Origin: DATLFA01 sp035525225
GTDB lineage: Bacteria; Actinomycetota; Acidimicrobiia; Acidimicrobiales; WLNW01
Reading direction: 5' to 3'
Assembly (NCBI GenBank): GCA_035525225.1
Contig: DATLFA010000003.1
Location: forward strand, 19,990 to 83,989
Length of the DNA stretch: 64,000 bases
The notes under the pieces were generated by a model. That model had not been told where the DNA came from. It saw nothing but the letters and a program-made list of their open reading frames with translations, and searched no databases. The position numbers were made by a program, and so were the translations under genes. This document shows positions 8,336-16,154 of the stretch, piece after piece. Each line of letters starts with the position of its first letter. The stretch's first letter is position 1.

Positions 8336-10354
8336 ATGACCGCGACCGAAATCACTCGTATCGTCGTGATCGCGTTATGGGCGATCACGACCGGCGTGCT
8401 CCTGCGACTGCGAGCGCCGAAGCTCGCCATCATCACCGGCGTGGGCACTGTCGCGGCCGGCGTGTCGACGCTCGCTGCAGCGCTGGTCGCGCACCGTGAC
8501 CTGAGCGCCTCGTCGGCCGACCGACTCCATCTCTCGAGCGGCATCGCACTAGGTGTCGTCGGCGCCGCAGGTGTCCATCTGCTGCTGGCGATGCCCAACG
8601 GGGAAGTGCCGCAACGAGCACGACGAATGTTCGTCGCCTTCGCCTACGTTGCGGGCGTCGCGTGTGGTGCGGCCGCCTTCGTCGATCGTCCCGACATTCG
8701 TTGGTGGTTGCTCGCATTGGCAGGCATCGTCGGCGGCGCGCTCGGCGTGGTGCTGTCGAATCAGCGCTATCGCCGCGCCAGCCCACTCGAACAGCGCAGC
8801 CTTCAGTGGTTCGGTCTGTCGATCGCGGTCGCGGCCGAAGTGTGCATCGTCGTGCTGGCCCTGCACGTCATCGCCGACTGGCCGAGCTCGATCTCGGCAA
8901 CCAACATCTCGACGACCGCGATCATCGCGCTGGGCACCGGCGCGTCGGCATCTCGCCGACTTTCGGCGCGCGTCGACCGGGCACTCACGTACGCGGTGTC
9001 GTTCACCGGCCTCACGTCGATGGTGTTGGTCATCTATGTGATCGTCGTGCTCAGCTTCGGTCGTTCGCTATCTGATGGTGAGCGCAGCCTGTTGGTCGCG
9101 TCGATGGGTGCGGCGGGCCTGGCCGCACTGGCGTATCCCGTGGCACGGGCGCGCCTCGAAGTCGCGGCCAACCGCCTCGTCTACGGCGAGCGCGTCGCGC
9201 CCGACGACGCAGTGCGCAAGTTCGGCACCCGACTCACACGCGCGGTACCGATGGACGAGCTGCTCCTGCAACTGTGCGAGTCGTTGCGCAAGACGATGCG
9301 CTTGCATTCGGCCGAAGTCTGGACCGGCAGCGACGGTGTGTACGAGGTCGCCGCCAGCGCACCGCATCGCAATCGAGCCCCGTTGCATGTGAGCGCCAAA
9401 GCGGTGCCGGTGACGGCCCGCGCCGGTGTCTCGGGTGGGACATGGATCGAGATCTGGCTGCCCGAGCTGGCGGAGGGCCGGGTCGCGGCAAACCTACGGG
9501 TCGCGCCGCTCGCCCACGGTGGCGGGCTGTTGGGATTGGTCGTCTGCGAACGCAGCCCCGACGGCGATCCTTTCACCCGCGACGCCGATACCACACTGAC
9601 CGAGCTCGCCCGGCAGGTTGCCCTCGCGTTGCACAACGTCAATCTCGACTCCGCGCTACAGGCCTCACTCGACGAGCTGCGACACAAGAACATCGAACTG
9701 CACGAATCCCGTGCCCGCATCGTGGCCGCGGGCGACGCCGAGCGACGCCGCCTCGAACGCAACCTGCACGACGGGGCGCAACAGCATCTCGTCGCGCTCG
9801 CGGTCAAGGTGAGATTGGCGCGCGACGCAGTCGAAGACGATCCCGCCGACGCCATGTCGCTGCTCGACGAACTGCGCACCGATCTTCAAGACGCGATCGC
9901 GGAGTTGCGCGCACTCGCACACGGCATCTTCCCCCCGCTGCTCGTGTCGGGCGGTCTGGTGCACGCCTTGCCAGCCGCCGCGTCGCGGGCGACATTGCCG
10001 GCCACCGTCGAGTGCATCGACATCGAACGCTACGAGCCGGAGCTCGAAGCGGCGGTGTACTTCTGCTGCGTCGAAGCGATGCAGAACGCCAGCAAACACG
10101 CCGGGGAGGGCGCCAAGATCTCCCTGCGGGTCTGGCGGGACAACGACGAGCTCTGTTTCACGGTCAGCGACGACGGCGCAGGGTTCGATCCCGCAGGCAG
10201 TGCCGGCAAGGGACACGGCTTCGTCAACATGGCGGATCGCCTGGGCGCGATGCAGGGCTCGCTCGACGTGTGGTCGGTGCGAGGCGAAGGCACCCGCATC
10301 TCGGGGCGCGTGCCCGTAACGCGCGTCAGCGCGACCGCGGACGGGCACGCCTAG
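8336..10354 (+). CDS. NarL-family membrane sensor histidine kinase
   Basis: 672 residues. The N-terminal 290 residues hold about eight hydrophobic helices; a GAF-like region of about 300-440 follows (DELLLQLCESLRKTMRL through REQ-type helices ending LARQVALALHNVN), then a short coiled coil, then the HisKA_3 phospho-acceptor H478 in LERNLHDGAQQHL, and a HATPase domain with MQNASKHAGEGAK (N box), DDGAGFDP and GKGHGFVNMADR. The family phosphorylates LuxR-type regulators, and a matching regulator lies convergently at 10840-11502. It may also phosphorylate the very similar receiver of the cyclase at 6253. Confidence 0.88.
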   Translation: MTATEITRIVVIALWAITTGVLLRLRAPKLAIITGVGTVAAGVSTLAAALVAHRDLSASSADRLHLSSGIALGVVGAAGVHLLLAMPNGEVPQRARRMFVAFAYVAGVACGAAAFVDRPDIRWWLLALAGIVGGALGVVLSNQRYRRASPLEQRSLQWFGLSIAVAAEVCIVVLALHVIADWPSSISATNISTTAIIALGTGASASRRLSARVDRALTYAVSFTGLTSMVLVIYVIVVLSFGRSLSDGERSLLVASMGAAGLAALAYPVARARLEVAANRLVYGERVAPDDAVRKFGTRLTRAVPMDELLLQLCESLRKTMRLHSAEVWTGSDGVYEVAASAPHRNRAPLHVSAKAVPVTARAGVSGGTWIEIWLPELAEGRVAANLRVAPLAHGGGLLGLVVCERSPDGDPFTRDADTTLTELARQVALALHNVNLDSALQASLDELRHKNIELHESRARIVAAGDAERRRLERNLHDGAQQHLVALAVKVRLARDAVEDDPADAMSLLDELRTDLQDAIAELRALAHGIFPPLLVSGGLVHALPAAASRATLPATVECIDIERYEPELEAAVYFCCVEAMQNASKHAGEGAKISLRVWRDNDELCFTVSDDGAGFDPAGSAGKGHGFVNMADRLGAMQGSLDVWSVRGEGTRISGRVPVTRVSATADGHA

Positions 10355-10357
10355 CCG

Positions 10358-10753
10358 CTAGCCGGCGACGCGCTGCCAGCTGTCGTCGCCACCGTCGGCC
10401 CAGATGCGCCGCACCGCCCGGGGACTGAGCTCGTCCTTGTTGAGGTAGGCGCAGGCGCCGCAGGTGCGGGCATGAGGGGGCAACTGCTCGAGCGTGTAGG
10501 TCGACACGAGGACTACCAGCGTGTCGGGTCGCTCCTTGACGATCTGGGAGGTGGCCTCGAGCCCGTCGATGCCGCCCATGTTGATGTCCATCAACACGAG
10601 ATCGGGCTCGGTCTGCGCCGCCAGCTCGACCGCTTGTTCGCCCGAGGTGGCTTCGCCGACGAGGGTGAACTCCGCCAGGCGGGCCACGACCGCCCGCAGC
10701 GCCGCCAAGAAGGGCGCCTGATCGTCGACGATGAGCACACGGACAGGGTCCAC
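10358..10753 (-). CDS. Stand-alone receiver-domain response regulator
   Basis: 131 residues from GTG 10753, just a CheY-like receiver: D10-D11 in LIVDDQ, phospho-acceptor D56 in LVLMDINMGG, T/S at STYT and K106 in AYLNKDEL. No output domain follows, so it probably works through protein contacts or as a phosphate sink. The frame is open far upstream but only this part encodes a protein-like sequence. Its stop is three bases from the kinase stop (convergent), and it lies downstream of the LuxR-type regulator with an 86-base gap. Confidence 0.8.
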   Translation of the reverse strand: MDPVRVLIVDDQAPFLAALRAVVARLAEFTLVGEATSGEQAVELAAQTEPDLVLMDINMGGIDGLEATSQIVKERPDTLVVLVSTYTLEQLPPHARTCGACAYLNKDELSPRAVRRIWADGGDDSWQRVAG

Positions 10754-10839
10754 GCCCCCATTGTCGCGTGCCTCGACCCGGGTGAGAAGCAAGGCACCCC
10801 GCGGCGCACGGTGGTGCTGGCACCCCTGCCCGCCGAAAT

Positions 10840-11502
10840 CTATCCGTCGGCGAGGTAGACGAGCACCGCCTTGACCCGCCGATTCAGGTCGGGCTCTTCG
10901 TTCAGGTGCAACTTGGCGAAGATCGAGTTCGAGTGCTTTTCGACGGCCCGCTCGCTCAGCCCCAGCGCCGCCGCAATCGCGGCGTTGCTGCGGCCCTGGG
11001 CCATCTCGTGGAGGATGTCTCGTTCCCGCCCGGTCAAGTGTTGCAGCCGCGACGGTGGCTTGCGGCCCCGCGCCGCTACCAGTTCCTCGACCACCTTCGG
11101 GTCGATCACCGAACCGCCACTGCTCACGATCCGGATGGCGTCGACGAGTTGGTCGATGTCGGACACCCGGTCTTTGAGCAGATACGCCCGCTGCTCGGAA
11201 CCGTGTTCGAGCAGGGCGAGGGCGTAGACCGGGTCGGCGTATTGGCTCAACACGACGACGCCCACGCCGGGATGGGACTCGCGAAAGAGGCTGGCGGCAC
11301 GAATGCCTTCGTCGGTACCGGTCGGCGGCATCCTGATGTCGGTGACGACCACGTCGGGGGCGATCTCGGCGACGAGCGCCACGAGCTCGTCGAAGGTGCC
11401 GCACGAGCCTGCTACTTCGAGGTCGGGCACCGATCCGAGCAAGCGGACGACGCCCTCGCGCAACAAGACGTTGTCCTCGGCCAGTACGACGCGGATGCCC
11501 AC
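10840..11502 (-). CDS. LuxR/NarL-type response regulator
   Basis: 220 residues. Receiver: E9-D10, phospho-acceptor D55 in VVVTDIRMPP, K110-region YLLKDRV. DNA-binding domain: LTGRERDILHEMAQGRSNAA then GLSERAVEKHSNSIFAKLHL, a full GerE-type helix-turn-helix. The receiver shares long runs with the cyclase receiver (TDIRMPP, VVLSQY-DP-YALALL, YLLKD). Likely partner of the kinase at 8336-10354. A TAAGAT hexamer six bases before GTG 11502 suggests leaderless transcription. Confidence 0.9.
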   Translation of the reverse strand: MGIRVVLAEDNVLLREGVVRLLGSVPDLEVAGSCGTFDELVALVAEIAPDVVVTDIRMPPTGTDEGIRAASLFRESHPGVGVVVLSQYADPVYALALLEHGSEQRAYLLKDRVSDIDQLVDAIRIVSSGGSVIDPKVVEELVAARGRKPPSRLQHLTGRERDILHEMAQGRSNAAIAAALGLSERAVEKHSNSIFAKLHLNEEPDLNRRVKAVLVYLADG

Positions 11503-11508
11503 CGGCTC

Positions 11509-11514
11509 ATCTTA
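11509..11514 (-). promoter_or_regulatory. -10 element of leaderless LuxR-type regulator
   Basis: TAAGAT ends six bases before GTG 11502, so transcription is predicted to start on the start codon. Confidence 0.5.
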
Positions 11515-11541
11515 GAGACCGCAGTATCGGCGGCAGGTGGT

Positions 11542-11898
11542 TCAGGTCGTGGTAGCCGCGCCGCTGGCGACGACCTCGCCGATGAACACGGCCGGATAGA
11601 TATCGACCCCGGCCTTCTCGATCCACGCTTGGATCAAGTGCCCCTCGGCGAGCAACGCCTCGGCCGCAGCTCTCGTCTCGAGCTCGAGGGTGACCATGAC
11701 CTCGCTCGGATTGTCCACCGAACGATGCACCCAATGGCGCACGATGCCCCTCAACTCACGCCGCCCGTCGCCTTCGTGAAAGCGGGCGATGAACTCGTCG
11801 TAGTCACGGACTGAGTGGATCATCACGAGTCGCACCATGCCCGATCCCCGCTCTGAAGGGCCGCTCGGGCCCGAACCCCGATCTGGCTCGTCACTCAT
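11542..11898 (-). CDS. Small protein, possibly a ferredoxin-like (dimeric alpha-beta barrel) fold
   Basis: 118 residues. The body (residues 21-118) has the look of an ABM/EthD-like domain: VRLVMIHSVRDYDEF at the start and VMVTLELETRAAAEALL later. I cannot assign a function. The gene overlaps the bacterioferritin stop by eight bases (ATGAGTGA), typical of translational coupling. Residues 6-19 (rich in Gly, Ser, Pro) are encoded by a copy of the hairpin repeat; ATG 11838 just after the repeat is an alternative start giving a 98-residue protein. Third gene of the bfd-bfr operon. Confidence 0.6.
   Translation of the reverse strand: MSDEPDRGSGPSGPSERGSGMVRLVMIHSVRDYDEFIARFHEGDGRRELRGIVRHWVHRSVDNPSEVMVTLELETRAAAEALLAEGHLIQAWIEKAGVDIYPAVFIGEVVASGAATTT
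11840..11883 (-). repeat. Hairpin repeat, locus B (inside coding sequence)
   Basis: On the minus strand GGGCCCGAGCGGCCC then TTCAGAGCGGGGA, identical to locus A over the 15-base core. It sits in frame at the extreme N-terminus of the small protein at 11542-11898, directly after the bacterioferritin stop. Confidence 0.75.
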
Positions 11899-12361
11899 AG
11901 AGCTGCTGCGCCAGGTAGGTGGTCTCGCCCAGCAGTTCGATCAGCTCGAGTTGCGTCGTCAGCCAGTCGAGCTGCGCCTCTTCTTGGGCCACCATCGTCC
12001 GCAACAACTGGCTGCTACCGATATCGCCCTCGCTGTCGCAAGCACCGACGGCCGACTTGAGTTGATCCACGGCCCCCCGCTCGAGCGCGGCGTGCAGCTC
12101 GAACATCTCTACGACATTTTCACCGACCTGGAAAGCGTCCATACGTTGGAGGTTCGGTAGGCCGCCGAGCAGCAGCACTCGATCCATCAGGGTCTCGACG
12201 TCGCGCATCTCCTCCATCGATGACTCGCGCAACTTGTGAGCGACCCGTTCGAGCCCGAGGCTGTCGCAGATCTTCGCATGCACGAAGTACTGGTTGATCG
12301 CGCCCAGTTCGGTCGTGATCAACCCGTTCAACGCGTCGATCACCTTGCTCCGCTCACTCAT
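11891..12361 (-). CDS. bfr: Bacterioferritin-like protein with altered ferroxidase centre
   Basis: 156 residues, the family length, colinear with E. coli Bfr without gaps in the core. Ferroxidase ligands E18, E51, E94 and E127 are present and the haem ligand M52 is present, but the two histidine ligands are changed: position 54 is Asp and position 130 is Gln. It should still form the four-helix cage and bind haem, but iron oxidation at the di-iron site may be altered. The ATG overlaps the stop of the upstream Bfd-like gene by four bases, so ferredoxin partner and ferritin are co-translated. Confidence 0.9.
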   Translation of the reverse strand: MSERSKVIDALNGLITTELGAINQYFVHAKICDSLGLERVAHKLRESSMEEMRDVETLMDRVLLLGGLPNLQRMDAFQVGENVVEMFELHAALERGAVDQLKSAVGACDSEGDIGSSQLLRTMVAQEEAQLDWLTTQLELIELLGETTYLAQQLYE

Positions 12362-12567
12362 CTCCTACTCCTTCGTTGCGCGTTCGGGGCAGTCTTGCTC
12401 ACCGGGGCGGCCAAGCCGGTGAGCATGACTTCGATCGTGTGTCGACATTTGCCACATTGGCTCGCTGCTCCGCATCGCTCGATGACCATGTCGACGGTGT
12501 CCGCACCGGCGCGTATCGCTGCCTCGATCGTGGTGTTGCTGACTGCTCGACACAAACAGACGTACAC
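12358..12567 (-). CDS. bfd: Bacterioferritin-associated ferredoxin-like [2Fe-2S] protein
   Basis: 69 residues from GTG 12567. Cysteines C4 and C6 (VYVCLCRAVS) and C38 and C41 (SQCGKC) make the CxC...CxxC pattern of the BFD-like [2Fe-2S] domain; C32 is extra. In other bacteria this protein passes electrons to bacterioferritin to release iron. Its stop overlaps the bfr start (ATGA), which supports that pairing. The C-terminal 15 residues are basic and unconserved. AAGGGC about ten bases upstream is a plausible ribosome binding site. Confidence 0.85.
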   Translation of the reverse strand: MYVCLCRAVSNTTIEAAIRAGADTVDMVIERCGAASQCGKCRHTIEVMLTGLAAPVSKTAPNAQRRSRR

Positions 12568-12592
12568 CGGCGCCAGCCCTTCGGCACAGACA

Positions 12593-13246
12593 CTACGTCG
12601 CGGGTATCGCCCGCGTCGATAACGCAGAGGCGAAGCCGGCGGTGACGAAGTCGATGACGATGTCCGCGAGACGATCCGCTCGGAACTCGACTTGCCGGGC
12701 GACCCACCCCGGCAGCTGGTCGTTGGCGAAGACGAGCTCCACCGCTTCCTTCGCGACGGCAAAGCGGGCGATGCGCACCTCTGGCTCGAGCTGCGGGGTC
12801 ACCCGTTCGAGCACGTCGAGGAACCGGCGCGTATATGGCTCGAATGCCGACTCGAGCAGCGACGTCATCTCCGGCTTGCCCCGTAGGTCGGCCTTGACCC
12901 GTATCCAATGCCGCCCGCCCCCTTCGTGATCGGCCGCCAACTCGGCAATCGGCACGACCAACGCGGCGACCAGATCGCGCAATTGCGGTTCGGCAGAGGC
13001 CTCGATCGCATCGAGCAACTCGTTGCGGCGCTTGCCCAACTGTGCCGCGCGCTCGACCACGATGGCCTCGAGCAGCCCGTCCTTCGACCCGAAGTGGTAG
13101 CTGATGGCAGCGATGTTCGCTCGGGCCTCGGTGGTGATGTCGCGTACCGACACGAACCCGATGCCACGCTCCGCGAACAGACGCTCGGCGACGACCAGTA
13201 TCCGCTGGCGCGTCGACTGATCGTCCGATGCTCTACGCGAGGCCAC
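12593..13246 (-). CDS. TetR-family transcriptional regulator
   Basis: 217 residues. N-terminal DNA-binding domain: TRQRILVVAERLFAERG, VSVRDITTEARANIAAISYH, FGSKDGLLEA. The C-terminal ligand domain resembles those with TetR_C helices ending in the LPGWVARQVEFRADRLAD region. Divergent from the thioesterase gene at 13297 across a 50-bp gap that holds an inverted repeat, so it probably controls itself and that gene. GTG 13246 is preceded by TAGGGT at six bases (leaderless). The ligand is unknown; the acyl-thioesterase neighbour suggests an acyl-CoA. Confidence 0.88.
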   Translation of the reverse strand: MASRRASDDQSTRQRILVVAERLFAERGIGFVSVRDITTEARANIAAISYHFGSKDGLLEAIVVERAAQLGKRRNELLDAIEASAEPQLRDLVAALVVPIAELAADHEGGGRHWIRVKADLRGKPEMTSLLESAFEPYTRRFLDVLERVTPQLEPEVRIARFAVAKEAVELVFANDQLPGWVARQVEFRADRLADIVIDFVTAGFASALSTRAIPAT

Positions 13247-13252
13247 TGGTCA

Positions 13253-13275
13253 ACCCTACTTTCCGCCCTGAAAGT
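13253..13275. promoter_or_regulatory. Promoter and candidate TetR operator
   Basis: Minus-strand -10 TAGGGT at 13258-13253 stands six bases from GTG 13246. Arms ACTTTC (13258-13263) and GAAAGT (13270-13275) with a six-base spacer form an inverted repeat between the divergent TetR and thioesterase genes. Confidence 0.55.
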
Positions 13276-13296
13276 CCGCTCAGACAGAATGAGGGC

Positions 13297-13908
13297 ATGA
13301 ACGATCACACGGACCGCACGCCCCAGATCGACGCGGCGATGGCAGTGCGGCGCCTGGCGCATGCGCTCGTTGCCCACGACACGGCGGACGCGCTACTCGC
13401 CCGTCTTGCCGAAGATGCCCGACGTTGGGCGGTGGACGTCGAGCAGCATCCGCGGTTGGTGCGCGATGGCGATGCGTTGCGCGAAGACCGCTCGGGCGGA
13501 CCGCCGGCTGACGGTGCGCCGGTCGAGCACTTCGATCGGTGCCCGGTGTCCGGTATGGCCAATCCCCTCGCGACCGATCTGGTGGCGCGCCGCGTGGGCG
13601 ACCAGGTGCATTGTGAAGTCGAGCTGGGTCCTGCGTGCGAGGGGCCACCGGGGCACGCGCACGGCGGCATCATCGCGGCACTGTTCGACGATGCGACCGC
13701 CTTTCTCTCACGCGTGCTGGACGAGACCTGTGTCGCGAGCGAGCTCACCGTGCAGTACCGCCGGCCGGTGCCCATCGGCGAGCGCTTGCGGATCGAGGCG
13801 CGGGTTGCCCGCCGCGACGGCCGGCGTATCCACACCGAAGCGACGATGCATCACGGTGACACGATTGTCGCTCGCGCGACATGTACGAAGGTGATCATCG
13901 CGTCATGA
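13297..13908 (+). CDS. Hotdog-fold thioesterase (PaaI-like)
   Basis: 203 residues from ATG 13297, which has GAGGG just before it. The hotdog core is in the C-terminal half: GPPGHAHGGIIAALFDDATA contains the catalytic-helix signature HGG plus acidic residues, followed by ELTVQYRRPVPIGERL. The first 90 residues are an extra N-terminal region, helical then low-complexity, with FDRCPVSGMANPLA ahead of the core as in actinobacterial PaaI-family members. It probably hydrolyses an acyl- or aryl-CoA. Divergent from a TetR gene; its last six bases overlap the convergent PPOX gene. Confidence 0.8.
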   Translation: MNDHTDRTPQIDAAMAVRRLAHALVAHDTADALLARLAEDARRWAVDVEQHPRLVRDGDALREDRSGGPPADGAPVEHFDRCPVSGMANPLATDLVARRVGDQVHCEVELGPACEGPPGHAHGGIIAALFDDATAFLSRVLDETCVASELTVQYRRPVPIGERLRIEARVARRDGRRIHTEATMHHGDTIVARATCTKVIIAS

Positions 13909-14328
13909 CGCGCGCCAGGTTCGTACCTCGGTGACATCGATCTCGATCACCGGGCCCGCCGGCGACACGCGGGAGTAGTGCCGCGGGTACTTGGCCACCA
14001 GCTGTTCGATAGCCGTCGCGAAGCGGGGCCCTTCGTCGACCACGCGCGCAAACCCGCGCAACCGAACCCACCAGAGTGACGCCCAGTCGTCGTCGTAGTG
14101 ATCGATCAGGACGGTGACCCGCGGGTCGCGTTCGATGTTGTCGAGCCGCCGCAACCGACGCGTCTGCTTCGGTTTGTGATCGACCGCCGTGACAACGGTC
14201 GAGCCGGTGAGCGCGAACGTGATTGGTACGAGATCGACACCCGCGGCACCGAGCGTGGCCAGACGCGCAACCGGTGACCGCGCGGCCACTGCGAGCAACT
14301 TGTCCTCAGTCATTGCAGACAAGTGCAC
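13903..14328 (-). CDS. PPOX-class F420-dependent oxidoreductase (Rv0121 type)
   Basis: 141 residues of the pyridoxamine-5'-phosphate-oxidase split-barrel fold. PVARLATLGAAGVDLVPITF and the basic KPKQTRRLRRLDNIERDPRV match the group of probable F420-dependent enzymes found in actinobacteria, and DDWASLWWVRLRG is the usual central motif. It likely uses the deazaflavin F420 for a redox step; the substrate is unknown. An in-frame ATG at 14313 is an alternative start. It ends in a six-base convergent overlap with the thioesterase gene. Confidence 0.8.
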   Translation of the reverse strand: MHLSAMTEDKLLAVAARSPVARLATLGAAGVDLVPITFALTGSTVVTAVDHKPKQTRRLRRLDNIERDPRVTVLIDHYDDDWASLWWVRLRGFARVVDEGPRFATAIEQLVAKYPRHYSRVSPAGPVIEIDVTEVRTWRAS

Positions 14329-14471
14329 GACAAGTGCGGCCGTGCGCCGACGCTGCTGTCGCCCGTAGTTGCGGCGAATGGCAAGAAGCTGCGATCTTTG
14401 GCATCGGTGGGTCCGTCAGCTTTCAGTCGCTCTCACTACGCTCACGCCACTCCCGAGAAGCGGAGCACGCC

Positions 14472-15677
14472 ATGAGCCTTTCAGAACCTGACGTCGACAG
14501 TGAAACCTCCGTGCCTTCGAATGGCAAGAAGCCGCGTTGGACGTACCAGTGGAAAGAGCTCTACAGCGAGGTCATCACGTCGGGTCTCTGTACCGGATGT
14601 GCGGGCTGCGTGGTGGCGTGTCCCCATGATGTCATCGGGTACACGCACGAGCCCGGCGCCTACAAGCCGTTCCATCTCGAAGACGAACTCGGTCCGGACA
14701 ACTGCATCCACGGCGAGAAGGGATGCACCTCGTGCACGCGGGCGTGTCCGAGGTTTCGTCTGTGGGAGCCCGAAGCCAACGAACACCTCTTCGGCCACGA
14801 TCGCGAAGCCGATGAGCTCTCCGGCATCTACAGCGACATCATGCTCGTACGCGCGTCCGACGACACGGTGCACAAGCTCGGCCAGGACGGCGGTCTCGTC
14901 TCTGCGATATTGATCTGGTGTCTCGAAAACCAGATCATCGACGGCGCGCTTGTCTCCTACCTCGAGGGCGACGGCACGTCATGGAAGGCGATCCCCGGTG
15001 TCGCCACCAACCGCGACGAGGTGTTGCAGAGCGCCGGCAGCCGCTACACCTATTCGGCGAACACCTTGGCCCTGCCGATCGCCATCGAGCGAGGCCTCGA
15101 CAACGTCGCACTGGTCGGCATGAGTTGCCAGTCGTCGGTGCCACCGGTGATGTGGACTCGCAAGGTCGGCAAGATCGGCAAGCCCATCAAGCTCAACATC
15201 GGCCTCCTGTGCTCGAAGACCTTCGACGACTCGATCTTCGAGGAATTGTTCCTCGCCAAGTACGGGCTTCACCGCAGCGACATCGTCAAGGTCAACGTCA
15301 AAGGCGCCTTCCAGATCTGGTTACGCAACGGCGACTTCCACGAGATCTCGCTGAAGGAATGTCACGCCTGGACGCGCGAGGGCTGCAACTACTGCCCTGA
15401 CTTCGCGGCCGAACACGCCGACATCTCGACGGGTGGCATCGGCATGTTCGACGACTGGACACTCACCATCGTTCGCACCGACCTCGGACGGGCGATCATG
15501 CAGCAGATGGTGAAAGAAGGGGTGATCGAAACTCGTCCGGGCGACGACGACCCGGGAGCCATCGCGTTGTTGCACCGTCTCGCGCAGAAGAGCCGCGAGC
15601 GGTGGCCGACGTGGGCTGCCGCCGACGTGCGGCTCGGCCTGCCCGAAAGGAAGAAGGTCGCGGCAACGGTCGATTAG
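14472..15677 (+). CDS. Coenzyme F420 hydrogenase/dehydrogenase beta-subunit family protein
   Basis: 401 residues from ATG 14472, with GGAG about eight bases upstream. N-terminal ferredoxin-like clusters: GLCTGCAGCVVACPHDV and later KGCTSCTRACPRFR, giving two [4Fe-4S] sites. The remainder is the FrhB/FdhB C-terminal fold with LGQDGGLVSAIL, ALVGMSCQSS and GCNYCPDFAAEHADIS, the last holding more cluster cysteines. FrhB-type proteins bind FAD and F420 and shuttle hydride; this stand-alone form is typical of actinobacteria where the partner is unknown. It fits with the F420-type PPOX gene next door. Confidence 0.88.
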   Translation: MSLSEPDVDSETSVPSNGKKPRWTYQWKELYSEVITSGLCTGCAGCVVACPHDVIGYTHEPGAYKPFHLEDELGPDNCIHGEKGCTSCTRACPRFRLWEPEANEHLFGHDREADELSGIYSDIMLVRASDDTVHKLGQDGGLVSAILIWCLENQIIDGALVSYLEGDGTSWKAIPGVATNRDEVLQSAGSRYTYSANTLALPIAIERGLDNVALVGMSCQSSVPPVMWTRKVGKIGKPIKLNIGLLCSKTFDDSIFEELFLAKYGLHRSDIVKVNVKGAFQIWLRNGDFHEISLKECHAWTREGCNYCPDFAAEHADISTGGIGMFDDWTLTIVRTDLGRAIMQQMVKEGVIETRPGDDDPGAIALLHRLAQKSRERWPTWAAADVRLGLPERKKVAATVD

Positions 15678-15707
15678 CGAACGCTCCCAGACCGACGAGC
15701 GTTACGC
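15677..15707. terminator. Hairpin between convergent genes
   Basis: Perfect seven-base arms AACGCTC / GAGCGTT (15680-15703), extended by GCG / CGC past one bulge, spanning the stop codons of the FrhB-like gene and the lipoprotein gene. Position and symmetry fit a bidirectional terminator; no U-tract is obvious. Confidence 0.5.
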
Positions 15708-16067
15708 GGCGGGGCCCACGGGCGCGCACCCGTCGAGCACCTCGAGGATGTCGTCGAACCGGTTGGTGTCGTCGAGATCCTTGCGGGTGTTGATGTCGTC
15801 GCCGACGTTGTCGCGCAGGAACTTCTCGAAGTCCTTGAACTTGTCGAAGGGGATTCCGGCAGGAGCGGAGATCCCGCCGTAAGAGCACTCGCAGTAGGTC
15901 GCGGCACCAGTGGCACCCAACCTCGCAGTCGAGCCCTTGACGCAGTTCTCCATATAGTTGTTCCTCACCTCGTCGTTGTAAGTCTTGGGACCGAGGTTCT
16001 GGGAACATCCTGCGAGCAGCACGACGACAGCGAGCAGTGACAAGAGACGAGCGAGGCGATTGGGCAC
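15702..16067 (-). CDS. Predicted lipoprotein
   Basis: 121 residues with a classical lipoprotein signal: basic start, hydrophobic LLSLLAVVVLLAGC with lipobox LAGC (Cys21). The mature part has CxC-type cysteines (TYCECSYGG) and a further Cys near the end, so one or two disulfides are likely outside the membrane. No family recognised, though small CxC lipoproteins of this size recur in related actinobacteria. TAGCCT eight bases before GTG 16067 suggests a leaderless transcript. Confidence 0.75.
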   Translation of the reverse strand: MPNRLARLLSLLAVVVLLAGCSQNLGPKTYNDEVRNNYMENCVKGSTARLGATGAATYCECSYGGISAPAGIPFDKFKDFEKFLRDNVGDDINTRKDLDDTNRFDDILEVLDGCAPVGPAA

Positions 16068-16075
16068 GAGGGGCC

Positions 16076-16081
16076 AGGCTA
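16076..16081 (-). promoter_or_regulatory. -10 element of the lipoprotein gene
   Basis: TAGCCT stands eight bases before GTG 16067 on the minus strand. Confidence 0.4.
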
Positions 16082-16154
16082 GTGGCCCACAGGCCCGAAA
16101 TAGTGATCGGCCGCCCAGACTGCGCAGACGCGGCGATTCTACGCCCGCGGGCGA

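Noticed and set aside
9274..10428. A 384-codon plus-strand frame overlapping the sensor kinase
   Set aside because: Very Arg-rich and in another frame of a gene with all kinase motifs; a shadow of high G+C.
10358..11404. A 348-residue response regulator
   Set aside because: The N-terminal 217 codons are a shadow of the LuxR-type gene in another frame; the receiver starts at GTG 10753.
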